A stretch of DNA of 64,000 nucleotides from NCBI GenBank assembly GCA_963210315.1, contig OY723308.1, forward strand, positions 1,488,001 to 1,552,000, in the 5' to 3' direction. Positions 42,970 to 53,800 of the stretch are shown one piece after another. This DNA comes from Rhynchopus euleeides (taxonomy: Eukaryota > Euglenozoa > Diplonemea > Diplonemida > Diplonemidae). Made by a program: the position numbers and the translations under genes. Positions within the stretch are counted from its first letter, which is position 1. Each line of letters begins with the position of its first letter. The notes beneath the pieces are model-generated. The model worked only from the letters and a program-made list of their open reading frames with translations. It was not told the origin of the DNA and ran no database searches.

Positions 42970-43785
42970 ATGTCATACCTCTGCCACAGGAGGTCACCCT
43001 ACACACAGCATCTCGAGCAGAAGCTAGCGGAGGCCCTTGCGGAGGACCGGTCTGCCGAAGCCGCTGCAGAGGCAGCGCGGTCGGGGCGACGAGCGGGGCG
43101 CGGGGAGCGCGGCGCGGCGGACAGGCCGAGCAGCGCGCAGCAGCTGCATGCGTCGCAGAACTTCAGCAGGCTGGAGGGGATGCAGCGGCGGCTGTCGTCG
43201 CTGGCTGCGGCGAAGTCTCTGCGGGTTCGCGAGTGGGAGGATTCCTCGCTCCTCCGCCGGCGGGAGGAGGCGCGTGACATTGCGAAGGATGCAGCATGGA
43301 TCGCAACCAACATGTGGCGCGAGTATGAGCAGCGGGAGAAGTTCAACCGCGCAAAGCTGGGCGCCTGGACGGAGTACAACCGATCCCACTGCGGGAAGAA
43401 GGCCGTGGTGGGGCAGAGCGTGGTGCAGTGCCTCCTGCAGGTGCCTACAGTCGAGGCGCGCGTCGTCAGCGCGGCATCCACACTGCGGCACATGCGTGAG
43501 AGGGAGGGGCACCTCCGCGATTCGTTGGCCCGATCGGAGGCGCAGTCGGCCCTCTACACCAACCAGCACCAAAGGCTTGATGCGGCGAAGATCGCGCTGA
43601 AGGCTGCAGCCCTCGTGCCCCGCTCGATGCTGCCCTCCCTCATGCGCTGCCTCGCTTCGGAGGAACGCAGGGCAAGAGGGTCTGTCAGGCAGGCTGAGCT
43701 GATGGCTCGAGTCGAGCTGGTGTCATCTGCAGCGCTGCAGGGCACTCCCCGGAGCGACGGGGGGCTGTCGTGGTCGACGCGGTGA
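42970..43785 (+). CDS. Helical, charged protein of unknown function
   Basis: The ATG at 42970 lies 12 bases after an acceptor-like CAG (42957). It encodes 271 residues starting 'MSYLCHRRSPYTQHLEQKLAEALAEDRSAEAAAEAA'. The protein is rich in Ala, Arg and Glu with long predicted helices, for example 'LEQKLAEALAEDRSAEAAAEAARS' and 'REEARDIAKDAAWIATNMWREYEQREKFNRAKLGAW'. It has a strongly GC-rich third position typical of real genes here. No domain, signal peptide or membrane segment is recognised. The frame is open upstream to 42841, so the start could lie in an upstream exon. It is single copy in the window and lies just outside the duplicated array. Confidence 0.6.
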   Translation: MSYLCHRRSPYTQHLEQKLAEALAEDRSAEAAAEAARSGRRAGRGERGAADRPSSAQQLHASQNFSRLEGMQRRLSSLAAAKSLRVREWEDSSLLRRREEARDIAKDAAWIATNMWREYEQREKFNRAKLGAWTEYNRSHCGKKAVVGQSVVQCLLQVPTVEARVVSAASTLRHMREREGHLRDSLARSEAQSALYTNQHQRLDAAKIALKAAALVPRSMLPSLMRCLASEERRARGSVRQAELMARVELVSSAALQGTPRSDGGLSWSTR

Positions 43786-44804
43786 AATAGGTGGAGGTTA
43801 GGTGTTGTGTCCTCGGCATGCTGGAGGTGGCCCCACTTTGTCAGGCACGCTGATGACATCCTGGTCGTGGGGGTCACTGTATTTCTGTCGTGGGGGTCAG
43901 TATATTTACGATCCGTTGCGGTGGTGGTGGTGGTGTTTTCTCTCCTGTTGATTCCGTTTAACGGAACCACACACACACACAATGGGTCCCACCCCGATCC
44001 CTCTCTTGGGGCATCGCCAGAAGAATTTTTCGGATCTCGCTGTTCAAGCGGCAACCGGCCAGCCCACCCCACCCCCCACCCCCCTCCGTGCTGTCTTCGG
44101 GATGTGTTCCTTCAAAGCCTCCCGCCGGCTCCCAACAGAGCGCTGTGGAAGCGGCAAAAAGAACAGAGCCTGTGAGTGACACCAACCGAACCTTTGAGTC
44201 ACCGATCAAGACATGATGTGCTTGACTGCACATCAACACCCTCTCTAGCTGAACGTCCGAAGACGGCGCATGGCATGCGGCACGCCTTGCCATGAGTGTC
44301 TTACAGCGAATCGGACCGAGCTGTGTTGCAGCCTTTTCTTTTGAACTGATGTATTGCCGAGATGTGCTCACAGCACACAGGACAAGGCATACCGCTGTGT
44401 GCGTGGGTGCAAGCTTCTTTACAGAGGTGCGCCGCCGCGACGAGGTATCCTTGATGCACACAGCCCCATGTCGCGCACAGCAGGGTGGGTTGTCACCTGC
44501 CCCTGCGTGTGCGGTGGCTGCTGAGTGGCTCAGTGATGTGAGAGAGAGGGTCACGCACTCCCGGGTTCTGCCCCGCGACCCCCCTGCCCCCGATCCCCGC
44601 TCTCATTCAAACCCAATGTCTTCCCAGGGCCCAGGCCGCTTCTCCCGCACATTGTCAGCCCAGGGGACCTTCCCACGTGGTCATGCAAGGCCTGTCGCTC
44701 AGATGTGTGTCTTCATGCATGCACTCACGCACTTGCCACCCACCACGCCCACAGGGTGTTCCCAGCTTCACAAACACTTACTTCGGAAGGAAGGCGACGC
44801 AATA
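43786..44804 (+). other. Intergenic region before the peroxidase gene
   Basis: GTG/GTGG and CA microsatellites occur around 43918-43985. A frame at 43982-44179 ('MGPTPIPLLGHRQKNFSDLA...') has an ATG but no recognisable domain. The peroxidase frame is open upstream to 44292, but that stretch has non-coding-like composition and no homology I recognise, so the peroxidase start was set at the signal peptide ATG. Confidence 0.4.
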
Positions 44805-47800
44805 ATGCAGTCGGTCAAATGTGCTGTTGTGCTGCTGGCCATGGCGCTGGGTGTGGCTGAGGCACAGCGCGGTGGGCGCGGCGGTGGTGGCGGGCGTGGC
44901 GGGGGCGGCCGCGGTGGTGGTGGTGGTGGTGGTGGTGGGAGGCCGCAGCCCCCGCCTGCCCCTGCCCCGGTGCCGCCTCCGGTTGTGCCTCCGACGGGCG
45001 GCGGCGGTGGGCGCCCGCCTGCCCCTGTCCCAGTGCCGCCGCCGACTGGTGGCGGTGGCGGTAATGGGAACCTCGGGCAGGGCATCACGGCAGCGGACCG
45101 TGCGCAGTACCAGCCTGTGGTGCAGACCATCGCAGGTGTGATCGAGTCGCGCCCGGGTTCGTTCCGCCCCCTGCTGGTGCGGCTGGCGTGGCACACGGTG
45201 TCGACCTTCGACGCGTCTGCGCGCCCCATCGGAGGGAGCGTGGGTGGGTGTGTGCGCGTGAACCCGGAGGCAGGGCTTGCGGACAACCGCGGGCTGGACG
45301 TGGCGACGCGGGCACTCGAGGCGGTGAAGACGGCACACCCGTTCGTGTCGTACGCGGACCTGTACCTGCTTGCGGGGAACACGGCGCTGGAGATGATGGG
45401 GAGCCCGTCGCTGTTCTTCCGGGCCGGGCGCAGGGACTTCGTCGCCCCGGCGGAGACGAACCAGCAGTGCGTGGACGACAACGAGCGGCTGCCCACGAAG
45501 CGCTTCAACAACGACAACTTCCCGCACCCGGAGACGCTCGACTACATCTTCGACAAGTTCGGGGAGCTGGGGATCTCGCTGAACAACGACCCCCAGGCAC
45601 TTGAGAAAATTGTGGCCCTGTTCGGAGGCCACAACATGGGGGAGATGCACATCGGCATCAGCGGCAACCGGGGCCAGTGGACGACGGACAACCTCGTGTT
45701 CGGGACGGAATATTTTTTCAACTTGGATAACGGTCCGTGGGGAAGGTCTGGGGTGTGTGAGGATCCGCGCCTCCACGCGGTGCACCCGGACGTGTTCGCT
45801 CAAATGGGCGGCGCGACTAAAGCGGATCCGAAGGATGTGAGGGGGATGCGTATCCAGTGGTTGGATGCGGCACTCCTCGGTTGGCGCGTGGAGGGCAGCG
45901 GGCAGGAGGGATCTGCACGTTTTTACCCCCCACACCGCTGGCGGCTCCCGTCAGCACGGGCCGCCCGCCGTGCCTTGGGCCACCGTGGGAAGTTCCTGAC
46001 GGTGCAGTCCCCCCCGTCGCTGTGGCGATTTGGCGCGTTGGTTCTCCAGACCCTGAAGGGGGCCTGTGGAGTAAGCAAGACACGGCTGGGGGACGCCATG
46101 ACTGGAGGGGGCGGTGAGTCGGCGGGCTTCGTCCTGTCATCGATGAGGCGTGCACTGCATCCGGCTGGGTTGACGGTCCGGGACGTGCAGGGCGATGGCA
46201 ACTGCCTGTACAGGGCAATTTGCAAAGCGTTGCACGGGACGCCGCACGGGCATGCAGCGTATCGGGCGGCGACGGTGCTGGAGCTGCGGTCCGGGCAGGA
46301 CAGGTACGCCCCCCTGGTTGAGGGAGACTACCAGGAGTACGTCGCCCGGGTCGCTCGCTCGGGCACGTGGGGGGACGCGGTGCAGCTGGACGCACTGCTG
46401 AGGCGGATCGGCAGGCATGCCGAAGTTTTCCGGCTTCGGGACGGGAAACTGACCGTCCAGTCCCGTGGGGAGTCGCAGGGCAGGCCGTGCATCCGCATCG
46501 CGTACGTCTGCGGGTCGCACTACGCAACGGTGCTACCGTCCGCGTCGGGTGCCGGGTCCTCGGTGGCTGAGGAGGATGCGAAGGACATCCCGCAGGATCC
46601 GGACGCGGGGGCCACGATGAAGGTGCCCCTCCCCCGTACTGCCTCCGGGGCCCGCCCGACTGGGCAATGGGGACCGTGGGCACTCCGCCAGGAGGACTGG
46701 GACGTGGAGCTGGTGGCGTGGGACGCTGAGGCGGAAGGCGGGGTGTGCCTCGTGCCGCACGGGAAGGAGGCGGTGGCAGCGCAGGGTCTCCGGAGGGGCA
46801 GGACCTACTGCTCCCTCGACCCCCTGCCGGGCAGTGTGGCTTCGCGTGCGCGGGTGCGCCTGCTGGGGCAGGGCCGCGCCCAGGGTGTGACCCTGCGCGA
46901 GCTGTGGATCGCCGGGGACGCGACGCCCACGTCGCAGGCGGGCAATGCGCCCGTCCAGGCGCCACGGGAAGAGCTGGTCCTGGCGATGGCCGCCAAGGAC
47001 GGCTCGGAGGATGCGCTTCGGGGCTGGGCCTCAGCGAGGCAGCTGGTGCGGGTTCGGGTCGCCACGGATGGCGATGTGCGCCGGGCGACGGGTCTGGCCC
47101 CGCCCAACCTGGTCGACGATATCCTCCGCCAGAGTGGCATTGAGAAGGTGTACGTCTGCCGCCACCCCTCCCGGGACAAGGGCGCTGAGGTGGTGTGGCT
47201 GGTGTCGGAGGAGCAGGAGGCCTCCCTGGAAGCGCACCGGGGGGCAGACTGGTGGCTGGGGGCTGCGTGGCACGTCGGCCACAAGAAGGGTGTGCGCGTC
47301 GTGGCGGGAAAGGGCCAGCTTGCCAGGCAGGCCCTTGGGATAGCAGCGCGAGGCCGCCGCTACGCGGTGTCGGGTGCGCGGGGGATGCGGGGCGCCGAGC
47401 TCGAGCAGCAGCTGTCCGACGCGATGGGGTGGAAGGTGACCCCGTGTCACCTCTTCCGGGGGGTCTGGACGGTGGAGGCCGCGCAGGACCCGCAGCAGTG
47501 GGCGACCGGCGACCTGGCAGTGATGCAGGTCGCCCCGCCCAGCGCCAAGCGTCTGAGGAAGGGCGCAAGGCGCGCAGCCTCTGCACCTCCGGCGAAGCAG
47601 CGACGCACAGCGTCTGCTGGGCACACTGGTCCGGCAGTTGCGGTGCAGCGCTCGGGAGCCTGGCTGGGGGCAGCGAGTATGGCACAGCCGCAACCCTCGC
47701 CGCAAACGGGGCAGCGGCCGCGTCAACAACAGCCACCGCAGCAGCAACAACAACAACAGCAACAGGCTCGGCCTCAGCCGCCGCCGCTACAGGACCTGCA

Positions 47801-50800
47801 GGCGAGAGCGAAGCTGGACTCCCAGTCGGAAACCCTGGCCATTCTCGCTGGCCAGGTCGAGGTGGCCCTGTCACGCCTCTCGACTGTGGAAGAAGCATGC
47901 CGCGATGCGGGGAGCCTCCGGCAAGAAGTGCAAGTGCGGTGGGAACGGTTGGATGCGCGCAGCGCCAAGCTGGAACAGGACCTTGCGGCACAATCATCAC
48001 GTCTCGAGGGTCAGATGATCGAGCAGGGCAAGCGGATGCAGGCATCACAGGACCGCATCCTCGACCTGCTGGAAGCGCAGCGGCCGAGGTCGGGGCGGTC
48101 GGAGTCGCCGGCCCGGAAGGACAAGGACCGCCGGGGCCGGGCCTCGGGCAGGCACGGCGGCAGATGAGCGGGTCCGCTGACACTGTGTGCGGATTTGTGG
48201 AGTGGTGTAAGTCGTGCGTGAGTCGCCAGTCGTGCGGCGAAATGGGGCTGGGCAGCGCGCAGACGCGCCCGGCAATGCGACACTGGGGCCATAAGGACCC
48301 GATTTTGCGTGGTGTGCGTGTGCGCCGCCTTTTCCTTGGTGGCGGTGATGACGATGAGGTGGACCCCCTGGAGCGTATAGAGCTCCAGGACGCGTGGCTG
48401 GCGGAAGAGAGCTCCCGCCTGCTGGGGCAGGTCGTGCGTGTGCCAGGAGATGGGAACTGCCAGTTCCACGCGCTGTCGGGGCAAGTTGGTGACTGGGAGC
48501 ATGCCGGGTTGCGGACGGCGGTGTGCGACTGGCTGGAGAGCATCGAGGGCCTTCAACTCCTCCTTGATGCGCATGAGGACCCCGCCGCCTATGTGGAAGG
48601 TATGCGCGTACCGGGCGCTTACGGCGACGAGTTGACCCTGCAGGCGGCGGCGCAGGTCCTGAACGCAGACATCTGGGCGCTGAACGTGGGGAACCCGGAG
48701 GGGCTGATTCGCCTGGGGAGATGTCCGGGCGCGACCAGGCGTCTGGTGGTAACGTTCAGGCCGCATCACTACGACCAACTTCGGCTCCCTCTGTCGACCC
48801 TCCAGGTCCTGGAACAGCGTGGACAGGATCCCGAACTGGCCGCGGTGCCGCTGCCCGAGCTTCGTGGGCAGACGGACACGCCTGGCCCCCGGCGCACCAG
48901 AGGTGGGCGCCGTGTACGCGTGCTGCAGCGGCCGGTCTCCCCGTTGGGTGCTGGGGCTGCTGCCCAGGTGCGGCGGGCGGATGCTGTACCTCCGCGTGCG
49001 ACCCCGGCTCCTGCCGCGACTACGACTGAAGTGCTCTCTCCGACCTCCGGAGGGGGAGGGCGGATACTCCTCCGGTCGGCCAACGTGACCTCTCTGCAGA
49101 AACACTGTCCGAGTGTCTTCCGGTGGGATGTGGATATGGTTGCGCTGCAAGAGACAAGGCTGACTGAAGGGGCGCGGGACTCCATGACGGCTCAGGCATG
49201 GAAGGCCGGGTACAAGGCTCTCTGGGGAGACGACGTGCCATACCGCGGCGATGCTCGGGGTGAGTCAGGCCAGGTCCTCGGGGTCGGACTCCTGGTGCGA
49301 CGTGGGATTCCGTGCGTCCGGGTGAACACTGCCGGGGCCCTGCAGTTGCGGGAATCCTGCAGGTTCCTCCACGCCAAAGTGGCATACGGCACGGGGAAGC
49401 TGTTCCTGCACGTCTTCGTCGTCTATGCGAAAACAGGGGCTACTCCGGACCTTGCGGAAGAGCGGGAGGACTTCTTCGCTGATGTGTTCGATGAGGCGGT
49501 GTTGCTGGGCGACGTGCCGGTGATTATCACTGGTGATTTTAACTGTCCGCCTGACCCTTCGGCCAGTACAGTGCTGAGTACGCACCTGGCGTCGGGCCGA
49601 TGGTTCGACTGTGCACAAGTCGCGGCTGATGCTCAGGGTACAACTCCGGACCCTACCTGCTACACCGGGAGCCCTGATGGACCGGAGGGACGCTCGGCGT
49701 CTAGGATTGACCTGGTGCTCGCCAACCACGTGGCGATCAGCGGCCTGGAGACGCTCTGTGTATCGGACGATAAGAACATCCCGACCCACAGACAGGTGGA
49801 CGCGAGCTTCGGGACGCTCGCGTACCGGCAAAGGGTGGACCGCCTCGCAGTACCGGCCATCCTGCCGCTCAGGCGGGTCGGCAGGGACGAGAAGCCCGCG
49901 TTGCGGGAGGCGGCGGCAAAGGTGTGTGACACCCTGACCCGCCAATGGGATCCAGCTGGGAACGTTGAAGAGCGTTGGCAGACATGGTGCTCCGCTGCGT
50001 CGAGCTTTCTGGCCGTGCACGCGTGCGAGCCGCGGGACGCCGAGGGGTCGGCGAAGACCGCAGCGCTGGCTCGCAAAAAGGGTGTCGCCGCGGTGGTCCG
50101 CCAGGAGTGGCTATGTGGCAGGCAACGCTGGGGTCACGACGGGGCCCTGACCCGCAAGATGATCTGCCTCCTCGACATGATGGGCAGGATCCGGGAGGTG
50201 GAGCGCCGTGCTGTGGGAGGTGCGATGCCAGTCTCCGTCAGGGGGGCATGGGAGAAGGTGCGCACTGCGGCGTCCGAGCTCCTAGGCCGCGTGGAGCCGG
50301 TGACCCCGACGCGGGGGGAGCTGGAGCTGGTGCGGGCCGCGTGCGACCGCGCCCTCGAGAAGGAGCGGAAGCTGATGACGGTGCGGCGGCGCCGCCTGTA
50401 CATGCGGGAGACCCACACCTCCTGGCATCGGAACCCCGGGAAGATCTACCGGAGGCTCCGGGGCCCGCCACGCACGTCGGTGCTGATGCGTCGCCAGGAT
50501 GAGGAAACGACCGATCGGTCGGTGATGGACAGCTGGCTCCTGGACGCATGGCTCCCCATCATGCAACGCCACCGCGATGGAGGCCCCTCGTGGGAGCTGT
50601 TCAAGGAGCGTTACGCCGCCTACATCCCTGAGGTTCCGCTGCCCCTCCAGCCTCTGAGTGGGGAGCAACTGCACATGGCGGCTGCGGACATGGGCTCGGG
50701 GAAGGCGCCAGGCACGGACGGCTGGTACGCTGAGGAGCTGAAGCTGTTGCCGCGGGCGTTCTACGCAGCCCTGGCAGAAGTTCTGAATGGCGTGGAGCTG

Positions 50801-53800
50801 TCAGGTGAGTGGCCCGAAGCTCTGCTGTCGGCGACTGTATCGATGATCCCGAAGGAGGAGGACCCCGACCCGCTGGACCATCGCCCTATTACGGTCATGT
50901 CGGTGATATACAGGGTGTGGGCGAAAGCCAGGGTAAGCCAACTGATGGTCTGGCAGGAGGAGTGGGCGACTGACAGCATGTACGGCTTCCGTACGGGCAA
51001 GGGCGCTTTCGGGGCGTACATGAAGACTGCGCTGCTAGCTGAGAAAGCATCCCTGACGGGCGTGCCTCTGCGTGGGGTTCTCCTCGACGTCAAAAAGTGC
51101 TTTGACTCGGTGCCATGGGATATCATCTTCGGCCTCCTGGAAATGATGGGTCTCGACGACAGAGTGCGGCGGCCCTCCCGGGCGATGTACCATGGCCTCA
51201 GGAGGCGGTTTAAAGTGCAGGGTTCGGTGGGTCAACCCTTCGCCGCCTTCAACGGGATCCTCCAGGGGTGCCCCCTGTCCGTACTGTGGCTGAACCCCGT
51301 GATGGCGGTGTGGGACAGGGTGGTCCGAGCAGAGGCACAGTGTGGAACCGGCCTCTACGCTGACGACAAGAAGTTGCTGGACACAGACCTCGCCAAGATC
51401 CGGAGGGGGCTACGGCTCACCGAGGAGTTCTCGGAGCTGACGGACCTGCGGTACGGGACAAAGGGGAGATGCTTCTCCACCGACCCGGGGGAGATGCTGA
51501 CTCTAGTTCTCCAAGGGGAGCCCATCGTGCAAGCCAGAGGAGAGATAAAGGACCTTGGGGCGCAGATCTGTCTGGTGTCGCGGGAGAAGATCTCGGGGAT
51601 CTGTGACAAGCGTGTCAAACAGGCAATTGAGGTGTGCCGCCGCCTGGAAGCGAAATACCTCAACCTGGGGTTCCCGGCCAAGGCGAAGATTCTCGCGACG
51701 ATGGTGATGCCGATGGCCTTCGCCGCGATCCACACAGCCAACCCGCTGTGGGGCACCTTGAGCTCCCTTGACATGGCTGTCATGCGTGTGCTGTGGAAGT
51801 TTCAGAAGGCACGGCGATGCCCGATGATCGTGCGCAACTTGCTGTGCCCGGCTCACCGCGTGGACCCGACGTCCTACATCCAGTACCAACGACTGGTGGC
51901 GATGCACACCGTGCGCCACAGATGCCCGGATCTCTGGCAGCTGGTGACTGAGATCAGAAGCCTACGCACCCCCGCGAGGGGTCCACGGGGGCCGAGCAGG
52001 GCCGGTGCGCTGACGGCTGCGGAGATCAAGGCGGCGACTCCCGGGCCGGTGGCCCTGGTACAGACGGCGCTCTCGGACCTGCGCTGGAAGTGGCCCGATG
52101 CGGGGCGCCTCAAGGCACGTGACTCCGACAAGGCGATCGATCTCGGGTGCGAGGATCGACCTGCGGTGTTGCACGACCTGCGTGAGATGGTTCGTGCGGC
52201 CAGGTGGCGGGAGATTGCTGCAAAGAAACGGGAAGACACGACGGGCATGCGCGACGGGGTCGACTACATGGCTGTCACCCGAGTGTGGTCGGGGGAACCG
52301 GAACCATACCGTGCGGGAATCATGCGGGCGATCATCGCTGGAGACCAGGTCACCGAAGACCGCCGCCTCCGCCATTACAAGCAGGGGAATGGCATGTGTA
52401 AGTTGTGTGGGCTCGAGAAGGAGGACCACGAACACATGTGGTGGCGCTGCGAGGCGACGGCGGACTACCGCCGGCTACCGGCGTATCGGGATGTGGTGGC
52501 GGCGGACAGGACCAACTGGCCCCCCTGCTTGGCTCGGAACGGGATTCTGCCGCTGGGGTTTGTGATGCGGCAGGGACACGGCAATGCGAAGTGCCTGCGG
52601 CAGCTGCTTGGACTGTACACGGAGATTATCCTCCAGAGGGAGCGACTCCTCAAGCAGCGCGAGGCTGAACCGGCCACAGGGGTGTCGGTACGCGAGCCCT
52701 TTCCTTGGGGTTGGGACCCTGAGGAACCCCTTGAGACCTACGACAAGCTCCCTGATGCCCTGCCGCCGCAAGCCTGGTCTAAGGTGGCTGGGGTGCCGGC
52801 CTATTTCGCGGTCCGCGACTGGTGGAGGCAGCTGAAGTGGCCGGACGACGAAAACAACCGCAAGTACCACGTATCCTGGTTGGAACTCGCGGTGGACTTC
52901 GAGGTGTTCACCGGCGTCGACGTCGTGTTCTCGCCGGGGAGCAAGAAGAAGGGGCAGCGGGCCCTGACTGCGAGGGACAAGGGTACGCTGATGGCTGCCT
53001 GGATGCGCACATGTGAAGCCATTGCGGGACCCGGTGAGTACATCCACCCGGGGAAGAAGGGCGGGGAGTCCAAGTGCAAGTCTCTGGAGCCCTTCATCGG
53101 ACAGCTGCAGTGCGGCGGGCTGAACCGGCGTCCTCGCTTGCTGTGCACGCAGGCGGTCGAAGCGATGCTCACTAGGCTGAAGGAGCAAGTGCGAGAGGCC
53201 GCGTCGCTGACACCGCGCCCGAGCTGGACCACGATGGAGGTTCGGGTCCAAGAGGCGGGCCGCGACGAGAGGAGAGCCGTGTACGAGGCCGCGGCGGCTG
53301 GTCATGTGGTGGCACGAGCTGAGCCCCAACCGCGGAGTGGGGTGGAAACCCTTTTCTTCGACGGGTCCCTCAGACGGGGGAAGGGCACTGCCAAGAAGCG
53401 GGCGGGCACGGGTGCGGGTGCAGTGCGCAAAACCGCGAGTGGTGTGGTGGTGTGGACCGCGCAGAGCAGACTGGCGCAGGGGTGCACTGTGAACGAGGCG
53501 GAGTACGCGGGTCTACTGCTCTGCCTAGATGAACTGATTGACCACCCGCCGGTGGGCGAGGTGGTGGTGTATGGCGATAGTCAGCTGGTTGCGGACCAGG
53601 TCAACACCGACACCATGTGCCGGAGCAAGAAGCTCCGCCCGCTGTACGTCAAGGCCAGAGAACGCATCGCCGCCCTGCGGGCGGCCGGCACACGGATCAC
53701 TCTCGTGCACGTGGGCCGAAAGTGGAATGCGGACGCGGACGCCGCCGCCAACGCGGCAGTCGACAAGCTGGAGGTGGGGGTCACTCGGCACTCGCGAGGA

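Noticed and set aside
44292..44804. N-terminal extension of the peroxidase frame
   Set aside because: It would place about 170 residues before a clear signal peptide; the composition is non-coding-like and it has no recognisable domain.
45817..48543. Very long antisense frame (about 900 codons) opposite LINE ORF1/ORF2
   Set aside because: It is a by-product of GC-rich third positions in the sense strand; the composition is Pro/Arg/Ser/Ala noise without any domain.
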